From positions 1 through 64,000 of the forward strand of contig NZ_JAFFPR010000060.1 in NCBI RefSeq assembly GCF_016918735.1: DNA of 64,000 bases, written 5' to 3'. The notes under the pieces were generated by a model. It worked only from the letters and a program-made list of their open reading frames with translations, had not been told where the DNA came from and ran no database searches. The position numbers and the translations under genes are program-made. Below are positions 46,733-55,838 of the stretch, piece by piece. Positions within the stretch are counted from its first letter, which is position 1. Every line of letters begins with the position of its first letter. Origin of the DNA: Leptospira abararensis. Its GTDB lineage: Bacteria; Spirochaetota; Leptospiria; Leptospirales; Leptospiraceae.

Positions 46733-47416
46733 CTATGTTAGTTTACGAGTTGCTTTCAGTATAGCTTGTTTTCGATTGTCGCTGATCTCTAAATCTACTG
46801 AATCGAAAAGTTTTTGCATGACCATCATACCACGCATGAGTGTTGCAGTGGAAGAAAACTTACCTCTCTGAATATCATCTTCTAGATTAAAGTCTTTTAC
46901 GGTATTGATCATTTCTATGCTAAAGATTTTGTGTTTGTCGATTTGAAAATTTACTTCCACACCGCCACCGTCACCATACTTGGCTGCATTTTCCACAGCT
47001 TCAACAGTGGCAATACAAAGATCCATTCGCAACTCTTCTTGAATCCCATTGCGCTTTAGAAAATAATCAAGCCTGGCCCTAACATATTGCATAGGGTTGT
47101 AGGAAAGAGCACCCAAAATGACAAACTGTTCGGTTGTTCCCATCTTACGAATGATAGGAGAAGTATCGGGAAGTAAATATTCTCTCGGATCAATTGGGTT
47201 TGTAGTGATGATTCCGTCTTTGATTAAGTCTTCAAGGAGAGAAGTGATCCCTTCCAAAGTGGTATTGGGATGGTCCTTGAATTTTCTTTGGGTTTCCATA
47301 AACACCCAAGAGTAAAAATCGTTCACATTCCCCGAGAGGCCATTGGAGAACAAAGTTTTCACTTCTTTCTCTAACTCAGTTCTGGAGAGAGGGAACGGCA
47401 TATATTCCCATTTCAA
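46733..47416 (-). CDS. RsbW/anti-sigma-type ATP-binding protein
   Basis: A 227-residue protein. The C-terminal half (~100-227) is a GHKL ATPase domain of the serine-kinase anti-sigma type: N-box CIATVEAVENAAKYG with E139 and N143, INTVKDFN, and LMRGMMVMQKLFDSVDL as the G-box area. The N-terminal ~90 residues are not recognised. By family comparison it could bind and inhibit a sigma factor or phosphorylate an anti-anti-sigma. It lies 33 bases after trmL and 6 before uvrB. Confidence 0.8.
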   Translation of the reverse strand: MKWEYMPFPLSRTELEKEVKTLFSNGLSGNVNDFYSWVFMETQRKFKDHPNTTLEGITSLLEDLIKDGIITTNPIDPREYLLPDTSPIIRKMGTTEQFVILGALSYNPMQYVRARLDYFLKRNGIQEELRMDLCIATVEAVENAAKYGDGGGVEVNFQIDKHKIFSIEMINTVKDFNLEDDIQRGKFSSTATLMRGMMVMQKLFDSVDLEISDNRKQAILKATRKLT

Positions 47417-47449
47417 TGGGAACGGAGGAGTTGTAAATTGTTTTATCCT

Positions 47450-47917
47450 TTAGGGATTAGTCCGTGTTTTCTCTTGGCGCAGTGCTTCATAAAGTACAAT
47501 GGCAACTGCGTTGGAAAGATTGATGGATCGACTCACCTCTGCCATAGGTAGGGAAATAATATGTTCTGGAGGGCAGGACTTGTGGATTTCTTCCGGCAGA
47601 CCCGAGGTTTCCCTCCCAAAAAGAAAGACATCATTCTTTTCAAACTCCACATCCCAGTACACTCTGATCCCAAACTTGGATACAAGGAAAATCCGACTCC
47701 CTTCTTCCTCTTTTTTTGACCGAAATTCTTCATAATCGGCAAACCTCCGAAGATCCAAATCCTTCCAATAATCCAGGCCAGCGCGCCGGACGGCCTTTTC
47801 TGAAAGGTCAAAGGACGGCTCCCCAACAATAGACAGAGGAACACCGACATTGACACAAAGCCTCGCGATGTTACCTGTGTTAGGTGGAATTTCGGGACGA
47901 AATAATGCGATTTCCAA
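47450..47917 (-). CDS. trmL: tRNA (cytidine/uridine-34 2'-O-)methyltransferase
   Basis: A 155-residue SpoU-family (SPOUT) methyltransferase of TrmL size. It methylates the wobble ribose in tRNA-Leu. Signature motifs: FRPEIPPNTGNIARLC (motif 1), FLFGRETSGLPEEI (motif 2) and ISLPMAEVSRSINLSNAVAIVLYEALRQ (motif 3, with the trefoil knot). It lies 8 bases from the S1-like gene on the same strand. Confidence 0.93.
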   Translation of the reverse strand: MEIALFRPEIPPNTGNIARLCVNVGVPLSIVGEPSFDLSEKAVRRAGLDYWKDLDLRRFADYEEFRSKKEEEGSRIFLVSKFGIRVYWDVEFEKNDVFLFGRETSGLPEEIHKSCPPEHIISLPMAEVSRSINLSNAVAIVLYEALRQEKTRTNP

Positions 47918-47925
47918 TTCGTGAA

Positions 47926-49080
47926 TTACTTTTTATTCTTTTTTTCCAAAGATTTTTGAAGTGCCAACCCAAAACTAGAGACAGATCCAGAAGTTTCTTC
48001 TTTGGACATATACTCTTGGTATTCCATTCGATCCTTCGCTTCGGCTGCTTTGGAGATAGAAGCTGCAATTTGTCTTTTCTCAGGATTGATCTCCATAATG
48101 AAAACTTCTATCTTTTGTCCTGGGTTAAACACAGTATTCAAAGGTGTACGAGAAGGAACGCCGGTTTCTTTGTTTGGAACAAGACATGAAAAATCATCAC
48201 CTAACCGAACAAAGAGGCCAAAGGGTTTGATCGATTCTAAAGTTCCCGTCACAATGTCGGATTCTTTAAAAGGAAGTTTTCCTGACCATGGGTCGGACAA
48301 AAAGTCTTTTACACTGAGAGAGATTTTGTTTGTAGACCAGTCAAGAGTGAGAATTTTAGCGCGAAGGGTTTCTCCCACACGAAATTCAGTGGTAAGGTCA
48401 GCATTTTTTTTGTAAGTGGCTTCGGACTGCGGAACCAAAGCATCAAACCCATCCATGTCCACAATGAGTCCAAATTTATGAATGCTTTTGACCGTACAGG
48501 AAACAAAAATTCCTACCTTCAACTCTTCACGTAACAGTTGCTTCTTGGTTTCTCGTTCTTTATCAGCAATTTTTTTCTGTGATAAAACAATTTTGTTTTG
48601 TTTTTTGCCAAGCTCTGAGATCACAAATTTAATTCGTTTTCCAGCGATGTTCGTTCCTTTTAAGGAACCATCCAATTGACTAAAGGGAACAAAGGCAGGG
48701 TGACTACCAAGTTTGACATCCCAACCGCCGCTTGCTTCCACGAGCATCTGGCCAAGCACAGGAATTTCATACTGCGCCGCCATCTCCATATGTTCTTCTG
48801 TTAGGTTGTCGCCAGAAAGACAGGTGGTAAAATAAAAATCTCCAGAGTTTTCTTTTAAAAAATAAACAACAAGAGTGTCGCCAACTTTAGGCAAAACTTC
48901 TTCTCTCCATTCTTCAATAGAGATGTTTCCTGTGATTTTATTTTCTACAGTGCGAATGAATACATAATCATTCTTAACAGCTGTTACTTTGGCTTCATGA
49001 CGTGAGCCGGGTTCAATGGACTGTCTTTTTTTAAAACTTTCTTCTAATAAACGTTCAAATTCTGAGGATGGGCCTTTCAT
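47926..49080 (-). CDS. S1-domain RNA-binding protein
   Basis: A 384-residue protein with about four S1 RNA-binding repeats: PGSRHEAKVTAVKNDYVFIRTV, GGWDVKLGSHPAFVPFSQLDG, GIFVSCTVKSIHKFGLIVDMDGFDALVPQSE, and DIVTGTLESIKPFGLFVRLGDDFSCLVPNKE. It is shorter than a typical six-repeat ribosomal protein S1 and may be a paralogue. The start codon overlaps the upstream gene's stop by 4 bases. Confidence 0.88.
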   Translation of the reverse strand: MKGPSSEFERLLEESFKKRQSIEPGSRHEAKVTAVKNDYVFIRTVENKITGNISIEEWREEVLPKVGDTLVVYFLKENSGDFYFTTCLSGDNLTEEHMEMAAQYEIPVLGQMLVEASGGWDVKLGSHPAFVPFSQLDGSLKGTNIAGKRIKFVISELGKKQNKIVLSQKKIADKERETKKQLLREELKVGIFVSCTVKSIHKFGLIVDMDGFDALVPQSEATYKKNADLTTEFRVGETLRAKILTLDWSTNKISLSVKDFLSDPWSGKLPFKESDIVTGTLESIKPFGLFVRLGDDFSCLVPNKETGVPSRTPLNTVFNPGQKIEVFIMEINPEKRQIAASISKAAEAKDRMEYQEYMSKEETSGSVSSFGLALQKSLEKKNKK

Positions 49081-50459
49081 TTTGTGGTTCCTTCCTTGGT
49101 GGGTTTTGGGGTATAAACCAATTTTCCTCCTAATACCATGGATTCAATTGGAAATATTCCGGAAGCACGTTTCAAAGGATTTTCGTCATGTACGGAAAAA
49201 TGAGCGGGGCCACCGATCCGAATCTTTCCTTCGTGGTCAGCAGCGATAAAGGAACAAGTCCTTAGGGTCAAAGTTTGGATGATTTCTCTTCGGATTTGCG
49301 GTAAGGTTTCGGGGTCCGCATTGGTCGAAAGTAACCCAGGAGAAAAGGATCCAAAAAGCGAAGCCCAAAATCCAGGACGGCCGGAAGGAGATTCTACTTT
49401 CCTCTCCATTGGTTTTGCCAAAAGTGCCTCCCAAAGTCGCACTTCGACTATGGCAGCTTGTCCAGGAAATAGTCCCCAGTGCCCAGCTCCACTGGCGAAA
49501 AGGAGATTCCTTCTCGCCTCAGCTTCTCTTTGGAACGTGGCCTCGTACTCCGAAAAAGAACTTTCTTTCGGAGCGATTTCCTCCTCTGCCGGTTCGGATT
49601 CCGTGGAAAGCAAATCCTTCCAACGAGCTCCAAAAACAGAATGGAGGTTTGCCCAAATTTGGATTTCCGTTTTCCAAAGCTCTGGGTTCGTTTTTAAATT
49701 TTGCAGATACAAAACGGAAAGCATGGGCGCCCATAAAAAGTCTCGTTTTTGAGCACGGTAGAGATTGGTTCCCTCGGGCATGGGATGAAAAATGACAGGA
49801 AATCCGGTATCCAAAGCATCTTCCCAACTGGTTTTGTCAGCAAAGGTATAAGCCAACGGAAGGTAACCTTTCTCTTCCCCTTCCCGCCGTTTGGCATAGA
49901 GTTCTGTTTGTGAAAACCCTCTGTTTTCCACTTCCTTTAAGAAAATGGGGAGGTGGCGGTTCCGTTTGGTGTCGGCGGTGAGACCAAGACCCGAAACATA
50001 ATTGGCCCCTTCTCCCAGAGAAAGTTCCGAATAGAGGGCCGGTTTTTGTCCTTGGGTAAGGATGGGAGAAAACCATTTTGATTTGATGATTTCATTTTGC
50101 ACGTTTGATAGATTGGGATCAGCTACAGATTCTACATGGCTAAATCCGGCCGCCAAATACCCAGAAAGATACGTAGGAAGATCTTCTCGGCTTGTTTTTC
50201 CCCCGCGAGCATTCGATCCCAAGGTGACTGAGGCATCACAAAATCCAGGCAATAAGTACTTAGGATGTACAATAGGTGTTCCTTCTTTTAAGGAAATGAT
50301 TTTTCCCTGGACCACTTCTAAGTCGATAAATCCACCAAAATTAGCTTTTTCACTGTTCCAGATCCGAACTGATTTCATTTTCAAATTTTGCGGCAAAAGG
50401 TTGGTGGGGGCAATAGCCGATAAAAATAAGGAGAGGAATAGAAGCCTGCGGTTTTTCAT
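49077..50459 (-). CDS. Exported amidohydrolase-like protein lacking metal-site histidines
   Basis: A 460-residue protein with a signal peptide (RLLFLSLFLSAIAPTNLLPQ). N- and C-terminal halves resemble the amidohydrolase superfamily: SVRIWN...FIDLEVVQGKIISL, LLPGFCDASVTLG and a final GKIRIGGPAHFSVHDENPLKRASG then VLGGKLVY. The normal metal-binding HxH after PGfxD is replaced by SVT, so catalysis by the usual mechanism is unlikely. It is the first gene in the reverse run and overlaps the S1-like gene by 4 bases. Confidence 0.78.
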   Translation of the reverse strand: MKNRRLLFLSLFLSAIAPTNLLPQNLKMKSVRIWNSEKANFGGFIDLEVVQGKIISLKEGTPIVHPKYLLPGFCDASVTLGSNARGGKTSREDLPTYLSGYLAAGFSHVESVADPNLSNVQNEIIKSKWFSPILTQGQKPALYSELSLGEGANYVSGLGLTADTKRNRHLPIFLKEVENRGFSQTELYAKRREGEEKGYLPLAYTFADKTSWEDALDTGFPVIFHPMPEGTNLYRAQKRDFLWAPMLSVLYLQNLKTNPELWKTEIQIWANLHSVFGARWKDLLSTESEPAEEEIAPKESSFSEYEATFQREAEARRNLLFASGAGHWGLFPGQAAIVEVRLWEALLAKPMERKVESPSGRPGFWASLFGSFSPGLLSTNADPETLPQIRREIIQTLTLRTCSFIAADHEGKIRIGGPAHFSVHDENPLKRASGIFPIESMVLGGKLVYTPKPTKEGTTK

Positions 50460-50496
50460 ACTAGCGGTCTTAGTTACCTTGACAGTAAGGACTAGA

Positions 50497-51201
50497 ATGG
50501 AAAAGATTTCGGGTATGGGAAAGGAAACAAGCGAGATTTCTGATCACATCAAATTACACATCGAAAATGGGAAAATTCTCTCGCTAAAGACTCACCGGGT
50601 CTCCAAATCCGTTGAGGAACACATCAAAGAAGCCGTAGGCCTCATCTTGGATCGTCTGACTTACCCCACTCTTGTCCCCACTCTTTATACCATCATCAAA
50701 GAACTGGCCATCAATGCCTGCAAAGCCAACCAAAAACGTGTTTTTTTTGAAGAACGTGGGTACAGTATGCTAAACCCATCGCAATATGCAAGGGGAGTGA
50801 GAGAGTATCGTGAAATGTTTTCAGAAGAGATGTCCAACGAATTTGGAATCAAAGCCAAAAAGAAAGGATACTATTGTTTAATTAACTTCAAATTCAACGA
50901 CGATGGAATCACCATCGAAGTCATCAACAACACACCCATTGCTAAAGAAGAAGAAAAAGCAATCCGAGAACGTTTGGAGAAAGGAATGGTGTATGACGAC
51001 ATCGCTCAGTTCTACATGGACAATGCTGATACCACGGAAGGTGCCGGCCTTGGCCTTGCTCTCATTCTGATTATGCTCAAAGGGGAAGGTATTGATCCCA
51101 ATTTCTTTCGTATCATTATCGGAGAAGATTCCACCATCGCAAGGTTGGAAATTCCACTCTCCGATAAGTTTATCTCCGTCCGCGATCCCAATCAAATTTA
51201 A
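50497..51201 (+). CDS. GHKL ATPase domain protein
   Basis: From the ATG at 50497 (234 residues), with GTAAGG six bases upstream; the open frame upstream runs over the divergent gene. The N-box is IIKELAINACKANQKR (E69, N73) and the G-box is TTEGAGLGLALILIMLKGEG. No dimerisation and phosphoacceptor region is present, so it is not a typical histidine kinase. Its role, perhaps as a stand-alone kinase or signalling partner, is unknown. The stop is 2 bases before the glycosyltransferase gene. Confidence 0.83.
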   Translation: MEKISGMGKETSEISDHIKLHIENGKILSLKTHRVSKSVEEHIKEAVGLILDRLTYPTLVPTLYTIIKELAINACKANQKRVFFEERGYSMLNPSQYARGVREYREMFSEEMSNEFGIKAKKKGYYCLINFKFNDDGITIEVINNTPIAKEEEKAIRERLEKGMVYDDIAQFYMDNADTTEGAGLGLALILIMLKGEGIDPNFFRIIIGEDSTIARLEIPLSDKFISVRDPNQI

Positions 51202-51203
51202 AT

Positions 51204-52046
51204 ATGCCCCTTCCTTTATCCTGCGCCATCATTACCCTCAACGAAGAGGATAATATCTCTCGCACCCTAGAAGCCCTTTCCTTTATAGAAGATATTGTGG
51301 TGATCGATTCTGGTTCCATAGATAAAACAGTAACAATTGCAAAATCATTTGGTGCCCGTGTTTTTTATCGTAAGTTTGTAAACTACGCGGATCAAAAAAA
51401 CTTTGCGATCGAACAAACCAAATTTGATTGGGTTCTTGCCATTGATGCCGACGAAGTCGTATCGGACGGTTTACAAACAGAAATTACGGATTTATTTAAC
51501 AACCACAAACTAGAGTCTGTAGGTTACCTTGTTCCACGTTTGACTTATTATTTAGGAAAATGGATTCGTTTTGGTGGATACTATCCTAACTACCAAATCC
51601 GATTGTTCAAAAAAACTGCTGGCGAATTTAGCGGCGGTTTGGTGCACGAAAGAGTAAAACTCATCGGAAAACCAATCAAACTAAAAAACCCACTCTACCA
51701 CTACTCTTATAAAAATATTTCCGATCATCTACAATTCATTGATCGTTATTCGAGTTTGTTTGCAGAAGAAGAGTTTAGAAAAGGAAAATCCAGTTCTGTA
51801 TTTTGGGCTTTTTTAAAAGCGTGTTTTAAAGGATTTTATATGTACTGGATTCGGTTGGGAATCCTAGATGGGAAACAAGGTTTTGTTCTGGCCCTTCTAG
51901 GGTTTTATTATAATTTTCTTAAATATTTAAAGTTATATGAAAAATCGAAATCAATCTCTTCTTTCTTTGTTATGGTTGATTCGGTTCATGATGTAAAGAG
52001 CAGTAAATCCACCAAGAAAGATGGCAACCAAGTTCACGTTGGATAA
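51204..52046 (+). CDS. Family 2 glycosyltransferase (lipopolysaccharide-core type)
   Basis: A 280-residue GT2 glycosyltransferase. LSCAIITLNEEDNISRTLEAL starts the Rossmann-like fold, VIDSGSIDKT binds nucleotide, and D81-A-D83-E is the metal-binding DxD. The GGLVHERVKL and HYSYKNISDHLQ blocks resemble the WaaE/KdtX type of enzyme that modifies the lipopolysaccharide core. The last ~30 residues run under the convergent membrane-protein gene (96-base overlap) and are not family-typical. Confidence 0.87.
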   Translation: MPLPLSCAIITLNEEDNISRTLEALSFIEDIVVIDSGSIDKTVTIAKSFGARVFYRKFVNYADQKNFAIEQTKFDWVLAIDADEVVSDGLQTEITDLFNNHKLESVGYLVPRLTYYLGKWIRFGGYYPNYQIRLFKKTAGEFSGGLVHERVKLIGKPIKLKNPLYHYSYKNISDHLQFIDRYSSLFAEEEFRKGKSSSVFWAFLKACFKGFYMYWIRLGILDGKQGFVLALLGFYYNFLKYLKLYEKSKSISSFFVMVDSVHDVKSSKSTKKDGNQVHVG

Positions 52047-52295
52047 CTGAGTCGATCCAATTTTTGGTGACATGAGCCACATAATGATATCACGAATGTA
52101 AGTTTGAAAGGTGGCAAACACGATGAGTGCGCCAATCCCCGCAACAAAAGTGGATCCCCAAAATTTTCCTAGTAAGTCTTTACGTTTATAATAATAAAAA
52201 TAATAGGCACAGGCTGCGGATGCGAGAAAAAAGAATAAAATATCTACTAGAATTGTCCATGGTTCCGATGGTGCGGCAAGCGGTAATGAAATCAT
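51951..52295 (-). CDS. Hypothetical membrane protein, 114 aa
   Basis: Three hydrophobic segments (TILVDILFFFLASAACAYYFYYY, STFVAGIGALIVFATFQ, VNLVAIFLGGFTALYIM) with a basic cytoplasmic end (NRINHNKERRD). No family recognised. It overlaps the 3' end of the glycosyltransferase gene by 96 bases in the opposite direction. Confidence 0.72.
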   Translation of the reverse strand: MISLPLAAPSEPWTILVDILFFFLASAACAYYFYYYKRKDLLGKFWGSTFVAGIGALIVFATFQTYIRDIIMWLMSPKIGSTQLSNVNLVAIFLGGFTALYIMNRINHNKERRD

Positions 52296-52369
52296 TGTTC
52301 TTGTACCTGTCTATTACCTATTTTCGGTAAGCCATTGTTTAGTCCATAAGATAAAAAAAGAGGTTTTCC

Positions 52370-53260
52370 TTGTATTCAAAACATACCGAAATATTTGGAA
52401 TCTTGGGATATCCCTTAGGCCATACCCTGTCCCCTTGGATTCATAATACATTATTCCAACTCTCTGGATATGATGGAGTGTATCTAGTATTTGAAAACGA
52501 GAGATGGAAAGAGATCGGACTTCGGCCATTGATTGATTTAGGTGTGAAGGGTGTATCTGTTACCATTCCGTATAAAGAATGGGCCTATGGGCAAACAAAC
52601 GATGTTTGTACCACCTCCAAAACCATGGGAGCCTCCAACACCTTACTCCTCCGAGACGGAATCCAAGCGGTAAACACAGATGGCACGGGTGCTATCCTAT
52701 CCATCACCAAATCGAATCCAAAACTTTTAGATCCAAATATCGAAAAAGAAATTTTAATCCTCGGGAGTGGTGGGAGTGCCAAAGGGATTGTTTTTGCCAT
52801 AGCGGAGAGCCTTAAAAATAACGCTCGTGACAAAAAGATCCAAAGAAAAATCAAACTTCTCGCAAGAAATACAACCACGTCGAAGGAAATCCAAACATCT
52901 CTCGGAAATCCTGAATGGCTTTCCCTCACTTCAAAAGAAGAATGCCAAAAAGAAAAAGACCAGTATGATTTAATCATCCACACAACCCCCGTAGGTATGA
53001 AGGGATACGGCGGAGAATCCTTACTCGATTCAAAATTTTTCACCAAAAAACACACGTTATTCGATATTGTTTATAATCCTCTGGAAACTGATTTAGTAAA
53101 ACAGGCAAAGAAAAAAAAAGCAGAAATCATTCCAGGATATCATATGTTACTCTACCAAGGCATCCGACAATTTGAGCTATTTACGAATTCGAAAGTAAAA
53201 GCCAAATGGATAGATAAAGTAGAATCCTTACTTTTAAAACAACTAAAGAGTAGATCTTAA
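52370..53260 (+). CDS. aroE: Shikimate dehydrogenase
   Basis: A 296-residue NADP-dependent enzyme reducing 3-dehydroshikimate in the aromatic amino acid pathway. GYPLGHTLSPWIHN is the substrate motif, K69 in TIPYKEWA is catalytic, N102-T-D104 is in VNTDGTG, and the cofactor loop is ILGSGGSAKGIVFA. The start is TTG with AGAGG six bases upstream. Several residues longer than typical owing to an insert around 170. Confidence 0.93.
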   Translation: MYSKHTEIFGILGYPLGHTLSPWIHNTLFQLSGYDGVYLVFENERWKEIGLRPLIDLGVKGVSVTIPYKEWAYGQTNDVCTTSKTMGASNTLLLRDGIQAVNTDGTGAILSITKSNPKLLDPNIEKEILILGSGGSAKGIVFAIAESLKNNARDKKIQRKIKLLARNTTTSKEIQTSLGNPEWLSLTSKEECQKEKDQYDLIIHTTPVGMKGYGGESLLDSKFFTKKHTLFDIVYNPLETDLVKQAKKKKAEIIPGYHMLLYQGIRQFELFTNSKVKAKWIDKVESLLLKQLKSRS

Positions 53261-53306
53261 GTTTTATAAGTATAAATTAAAATCGTTTGATCCAATAAAG
53301 AAAACA

Positions 53307-54506
53307 ATGCAGTTTTTAGATTTTTTATATAGCCTACAAAATATTGAAAAAACAAGAAACTTCAATGTCTTCAAAGAATATACCTTAGATGGGTTATCTG
53401 AACTTTTCCAATATGTAATCTCCAAACACAAGGTCCAGAAACCCATTCGAATTAGTGTTGTAGGAACCAATGCGAAAGGCTCCACCTCACATTACTTAGC
53501 CTCTCTGCTTTCGAAGTTAGGATACAAAACAGGACTTTATACTTCCCCGCACCTCCTCACTCCCTTGGAACGGTTCCAAGTTTTTGAAAAAGGCAAAGTA
53601 CATCTTCCCAAAGAAGAGGAAGTGGAAGATTTCTTTAGAAAAACCATCCTTCCCGATCTCCACCGATTTTCCAAGCTCTCCTATTTTGAATTCCTAACCA
53701 TTTTTTCGTATCTTTTCTTTTCTTCCCAAAAGACAGAATTTGAAATCTGGGAAGCAGGACTTGGGGGAAGACTCGATGCCACAAAACTTGTACAAGCCGA
53801 TTATGTTATGATAACAAAAATAGGGATAGACCATTCGGAAATCCTGGGAGATACGAAAGAAAAAATTTGCAAAGAAAAACTCGGAATTCTAACGAATGTT
53901 TGCCGAAAACTTGTGGCAATGGATCCGGAGGACTCCTCGCTACGGGCCGTCCTCCAAAATTTTCCGAAAAATCAAACCCATGTTCATATCCTCCCTCTAG
54001 AACCAAAACCAAGCTATTTAGAAACTAACTTTCTTTTTGCAAAGGAAGCACTCACAGAGGTTCTTCCTGAAAAGATAGACGAGATCCAATCCATTTTGTG
54101 GGAAACCACCGAACGGCCACGCGGAAGGATGGAAGTCCTAAAATCCTCTCCTGAAATTGTCTTTGATCCTGCGCACAATCCAGAAGCGATCGCCACCACA
54201 ACCACCGAGTTCGGAAGGTCCCATTCCTCCTTTTCTCTGGTTTTGGGGAGTCTCCCCGATAAAGACAGGGAAGGGATTCTAAAGGAACTGTTGGCCCTCC
54301 CCCTCTCATCCCTCTATCTTTGGGAAGGACCGGGATTTGGAGTCTTTCCGGAGCTTCCCGAGCCTTTAAGACCCATCACCCAAAGAGTGCAAAACGAAGA
54401 AGAACTCGTGCCCATATTCCAAGGCAGATTTCCGATATTGGTGTTAGGAAGTTTTCGCCTCTATGGAATTGTGGCAAAATTAATACAAAATACAACAAAC
54501 ATGTAA
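53307..54506 (+). CDS. folC: Folylpolyglutamate / dihydrofolate synthase
   Basis: A 399-residue Mur-ligase-fold enzyme that attaches glutamate to folates. GTNAKGSTSHYL (residues 53-64) is the P-loop, YTSPHLLTPLERFQV follows, and the FEIWEAGLGGRLDATKLV and ITKIGIDHSEILGDT blocks are typical. RPRGRMEVL and the DPAHNPEAI block mark the C-terminal domain. It is followed by a tetR gene after 62 bases. Confidence 0.92.
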   Translation: MQFLDFLYSLQNIEKTRNFNVFKEYTLDGLSELFQYVISKHKVQKPIRISVVGTNAKGSTSHYLASLLSKLGYKTGLYTSPHLLTPLERFQVFEKGKVHLPKEEEVEDFFRKTILPDLHRFSKLSYFEFLTIFSYLFFSSQKTEFEIWEAGLGGRLDATKLVQADYVMITKIGIDHSEILGDTKEKICKEKLGILTNVCRKLVAMDPEDSSLRAVLQNFPKNQTHVHILPLEPKPSYLETNFLFAKEALTEVLPEKIDEIQSILWETTERPRGRMEVLKSSPEIVFDPAHNPEAIATTTTEFGRSHSSFSLVLGSLPDKDREGILKELLALPLSSLYLWEGPGFGVFPELPEPLRPITQRVQNEEELVPIFQGRFPILVLGSFRLYGIVAKLIQNTTNM

Positions 54507-54526
54507 AATTGGACTTTACAAATGAA

Positions 54527-54566
54527 TCCTGAACGACATTGTTCTTTTAGGAAACATCGTTCAGGA
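54527..54566. promoter_or_regulatory. Inverted repeat before tetR, candidate operator
   Basis: TCCTGAACGA (54527-54536) and TCGTTCAGGA (54557-54566) are exact reverse complements 20 bases apart and end 3 bases before the tetR ATG. Inner sequence GAAC-N6-GTTC (54531-54544) is also palindromic. Autoregulation is likely. Confidence 0.65.
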
Positions 54567-54568
54567 CC

Positions 54569-55189
54569 ATGCAAACTCCCAAAGAACATACACGAAAAGA
54601 AATCTTACAAGCGGCTCGAGAAGAATTCATTCAACTCGGTTTTGAGAAGGCTAGTATGCGGACCATTGCTAAAAAAGCAAAGGTATCCACGAGTAATATC
54701 TACAATTACTTTGAAAACAAAGAACACCTACTCACAGAAATCCTACAACCCGTTCTTTCTGGAATGGAGAAAGCCTTTGCTTACGTTTCACATCCCGATT
54801 ATTTTGAAAAAAGATTTAACGACAGTTATGAGGCATGGCAGGAACGATTTAACATTGCTCTAGACTATGTAGATTCAAATCGAGATGACTTTATCCTTTT
54901 GCTTACGAAGTCACAAGGATCTCATCTAGAAGAATTCCCTGATACAGTTCTCACTCGACTTACCAAAATCAACTTCGACCAGTACAGCAACTTCAAAGAA
55001 AAAAACCCTTCCTACAGAGGAGAAGTCAGCGAATTTGTAGTGCGAAACATCCTTTCTTTCTTTCTCAACATCTTCGTTCAGATGGTAAGGCAAGGAATCT
55101 CCAAACAAGATATGTTGGTATACCAGGATAGTTTCCTTAAATTTTTACACTTCGGATACAAAGGATCGATTGCCTCTGATCTGAGTTGA
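54569..55189 (+). CDS. TetR-family transcriptional regulator
   Basis: A 206-residue TetR-type repressor. The DNA-binding domain is TRKEILQAAREEFIQLGFEKASMRTIAKKAKVSTSNIYNYFENKEHLL (residues ~8-55; shown as landmarks). The remaining helical domain (~60-206) would bind a ligand and mediate dimerisation, with no obvious ligand hint. A 10-bp inverted repeat lies just upstream. The regulated genes are not evident. Confidence 0.9.
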   Translation: MQTPKEHTRKEILQAAREEFIQLGFEKASMRTIAKKAKVSTSNIYNYFENKEHLLTEILQPVLSGMEKAFAYVSHPDYFEKRFNDSYEAWQERFNIALDYVDSNRDDFILLLTKSQGSHLEEFPDTVLTRLTKINFDQYSNFKEKNPSYRGEVSEFVVRNILSFFLNIFVQMVRQGISKQDMLVYQDSFLKFLHFGYKGSIASDLS

Positions 55190-55205
55190 ATCAATCTGGT
55201 TCTCG

Positions 55206-55838
55206 ATGGGAACCGGATACAAAATTAAAATCTGCGGAATCAAAGACCTGGCTACTCTAGAACTCTGTGTAGACCTCCAGGTCGATTTTGTAGGTCTCAA
55301 CTTCTCTCCCCGTTCCCCACGCGGTATCACGCAAGAAACCGCTGAATCCTTACTTCAATTAAGGAAGAGACCCGGATTTCCAAAACTTGTATTTTTATTC
55401 TTTGAAAATTCTATTTCCGAAATCCAAAACTTAAATACCGATTTTCAACCAGACCTGGTGCAACTGATTCGTGGCGACAAATTTCTCACAAAAGAACTAT
55501 GGGACAACCTGACAGAAAAAAAATCACTCCTTCCTGCCATTCGAATCCAAGAAAAGGTAACTTCGGACGAGGACTTAGAACCAAAATCAGATTTAGTGAT
55601 TTTAGATAGTTATCATAAAGATTTGGGTGGTGGGTCTGGATATAGTTTTCCATGGGAATATGTAACATCCGTAAAGCGACCTTTTTTACTCGCTGGCGGA
55701 ATCACTCCTGAAAATGTAAAAACTGCTTTAGAAACAGTTCATCCCTATGGAATCGATGTGGCAAGTGGAGTGGAAACCAATGGGAAAAAAGATCCAAATA
55801 AGATAAAAACACTGGTACAAAATGTCCGAACATTATGA
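55206..55838 (+). CDS. trpF: Phosphoribosylanthranilate isomerase
   Basis: A 210-residue TIM-barrel enzyme of tryptophan synthesis. KICGIKD (C10 is catalytic), DFVGLNFSPRSPRGI, LAGGITPENV and GIDVASGVETNGKKDPNKI (catalytic Asp and phosphate-binding segment) are visible. Its stop overlaps the mutS start by 17 bases. The rest of the trp genes are not in the window. Confidence 0.93.
   Translation: MGTGYKIKICGIKDLATLELCVDLQVDFVGLNFSPRSPRGITQETAESLLQLRKRPGFPKLVFLFFENSISEIQNLNTDFQPDLVQLIRGDKFLTKELWDNLTEKKSLLPAIRIQEKVTSDEDLEPKSDLVILDSYHKDLGGGSGYSFPWEYVTSVKRPFLLAGGITPENVKTALETVHPYGIDVASGVETNGKKDPNKIKTLVQNVRTL

Noticed and set aside
50062..50496. Upstream part of the open frame of the GHKL ATPase gene.
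   Set aside because: It runs antisense through the amidohydrolase-like gene; the ATG at 50497 has a good ribosome-binding site.
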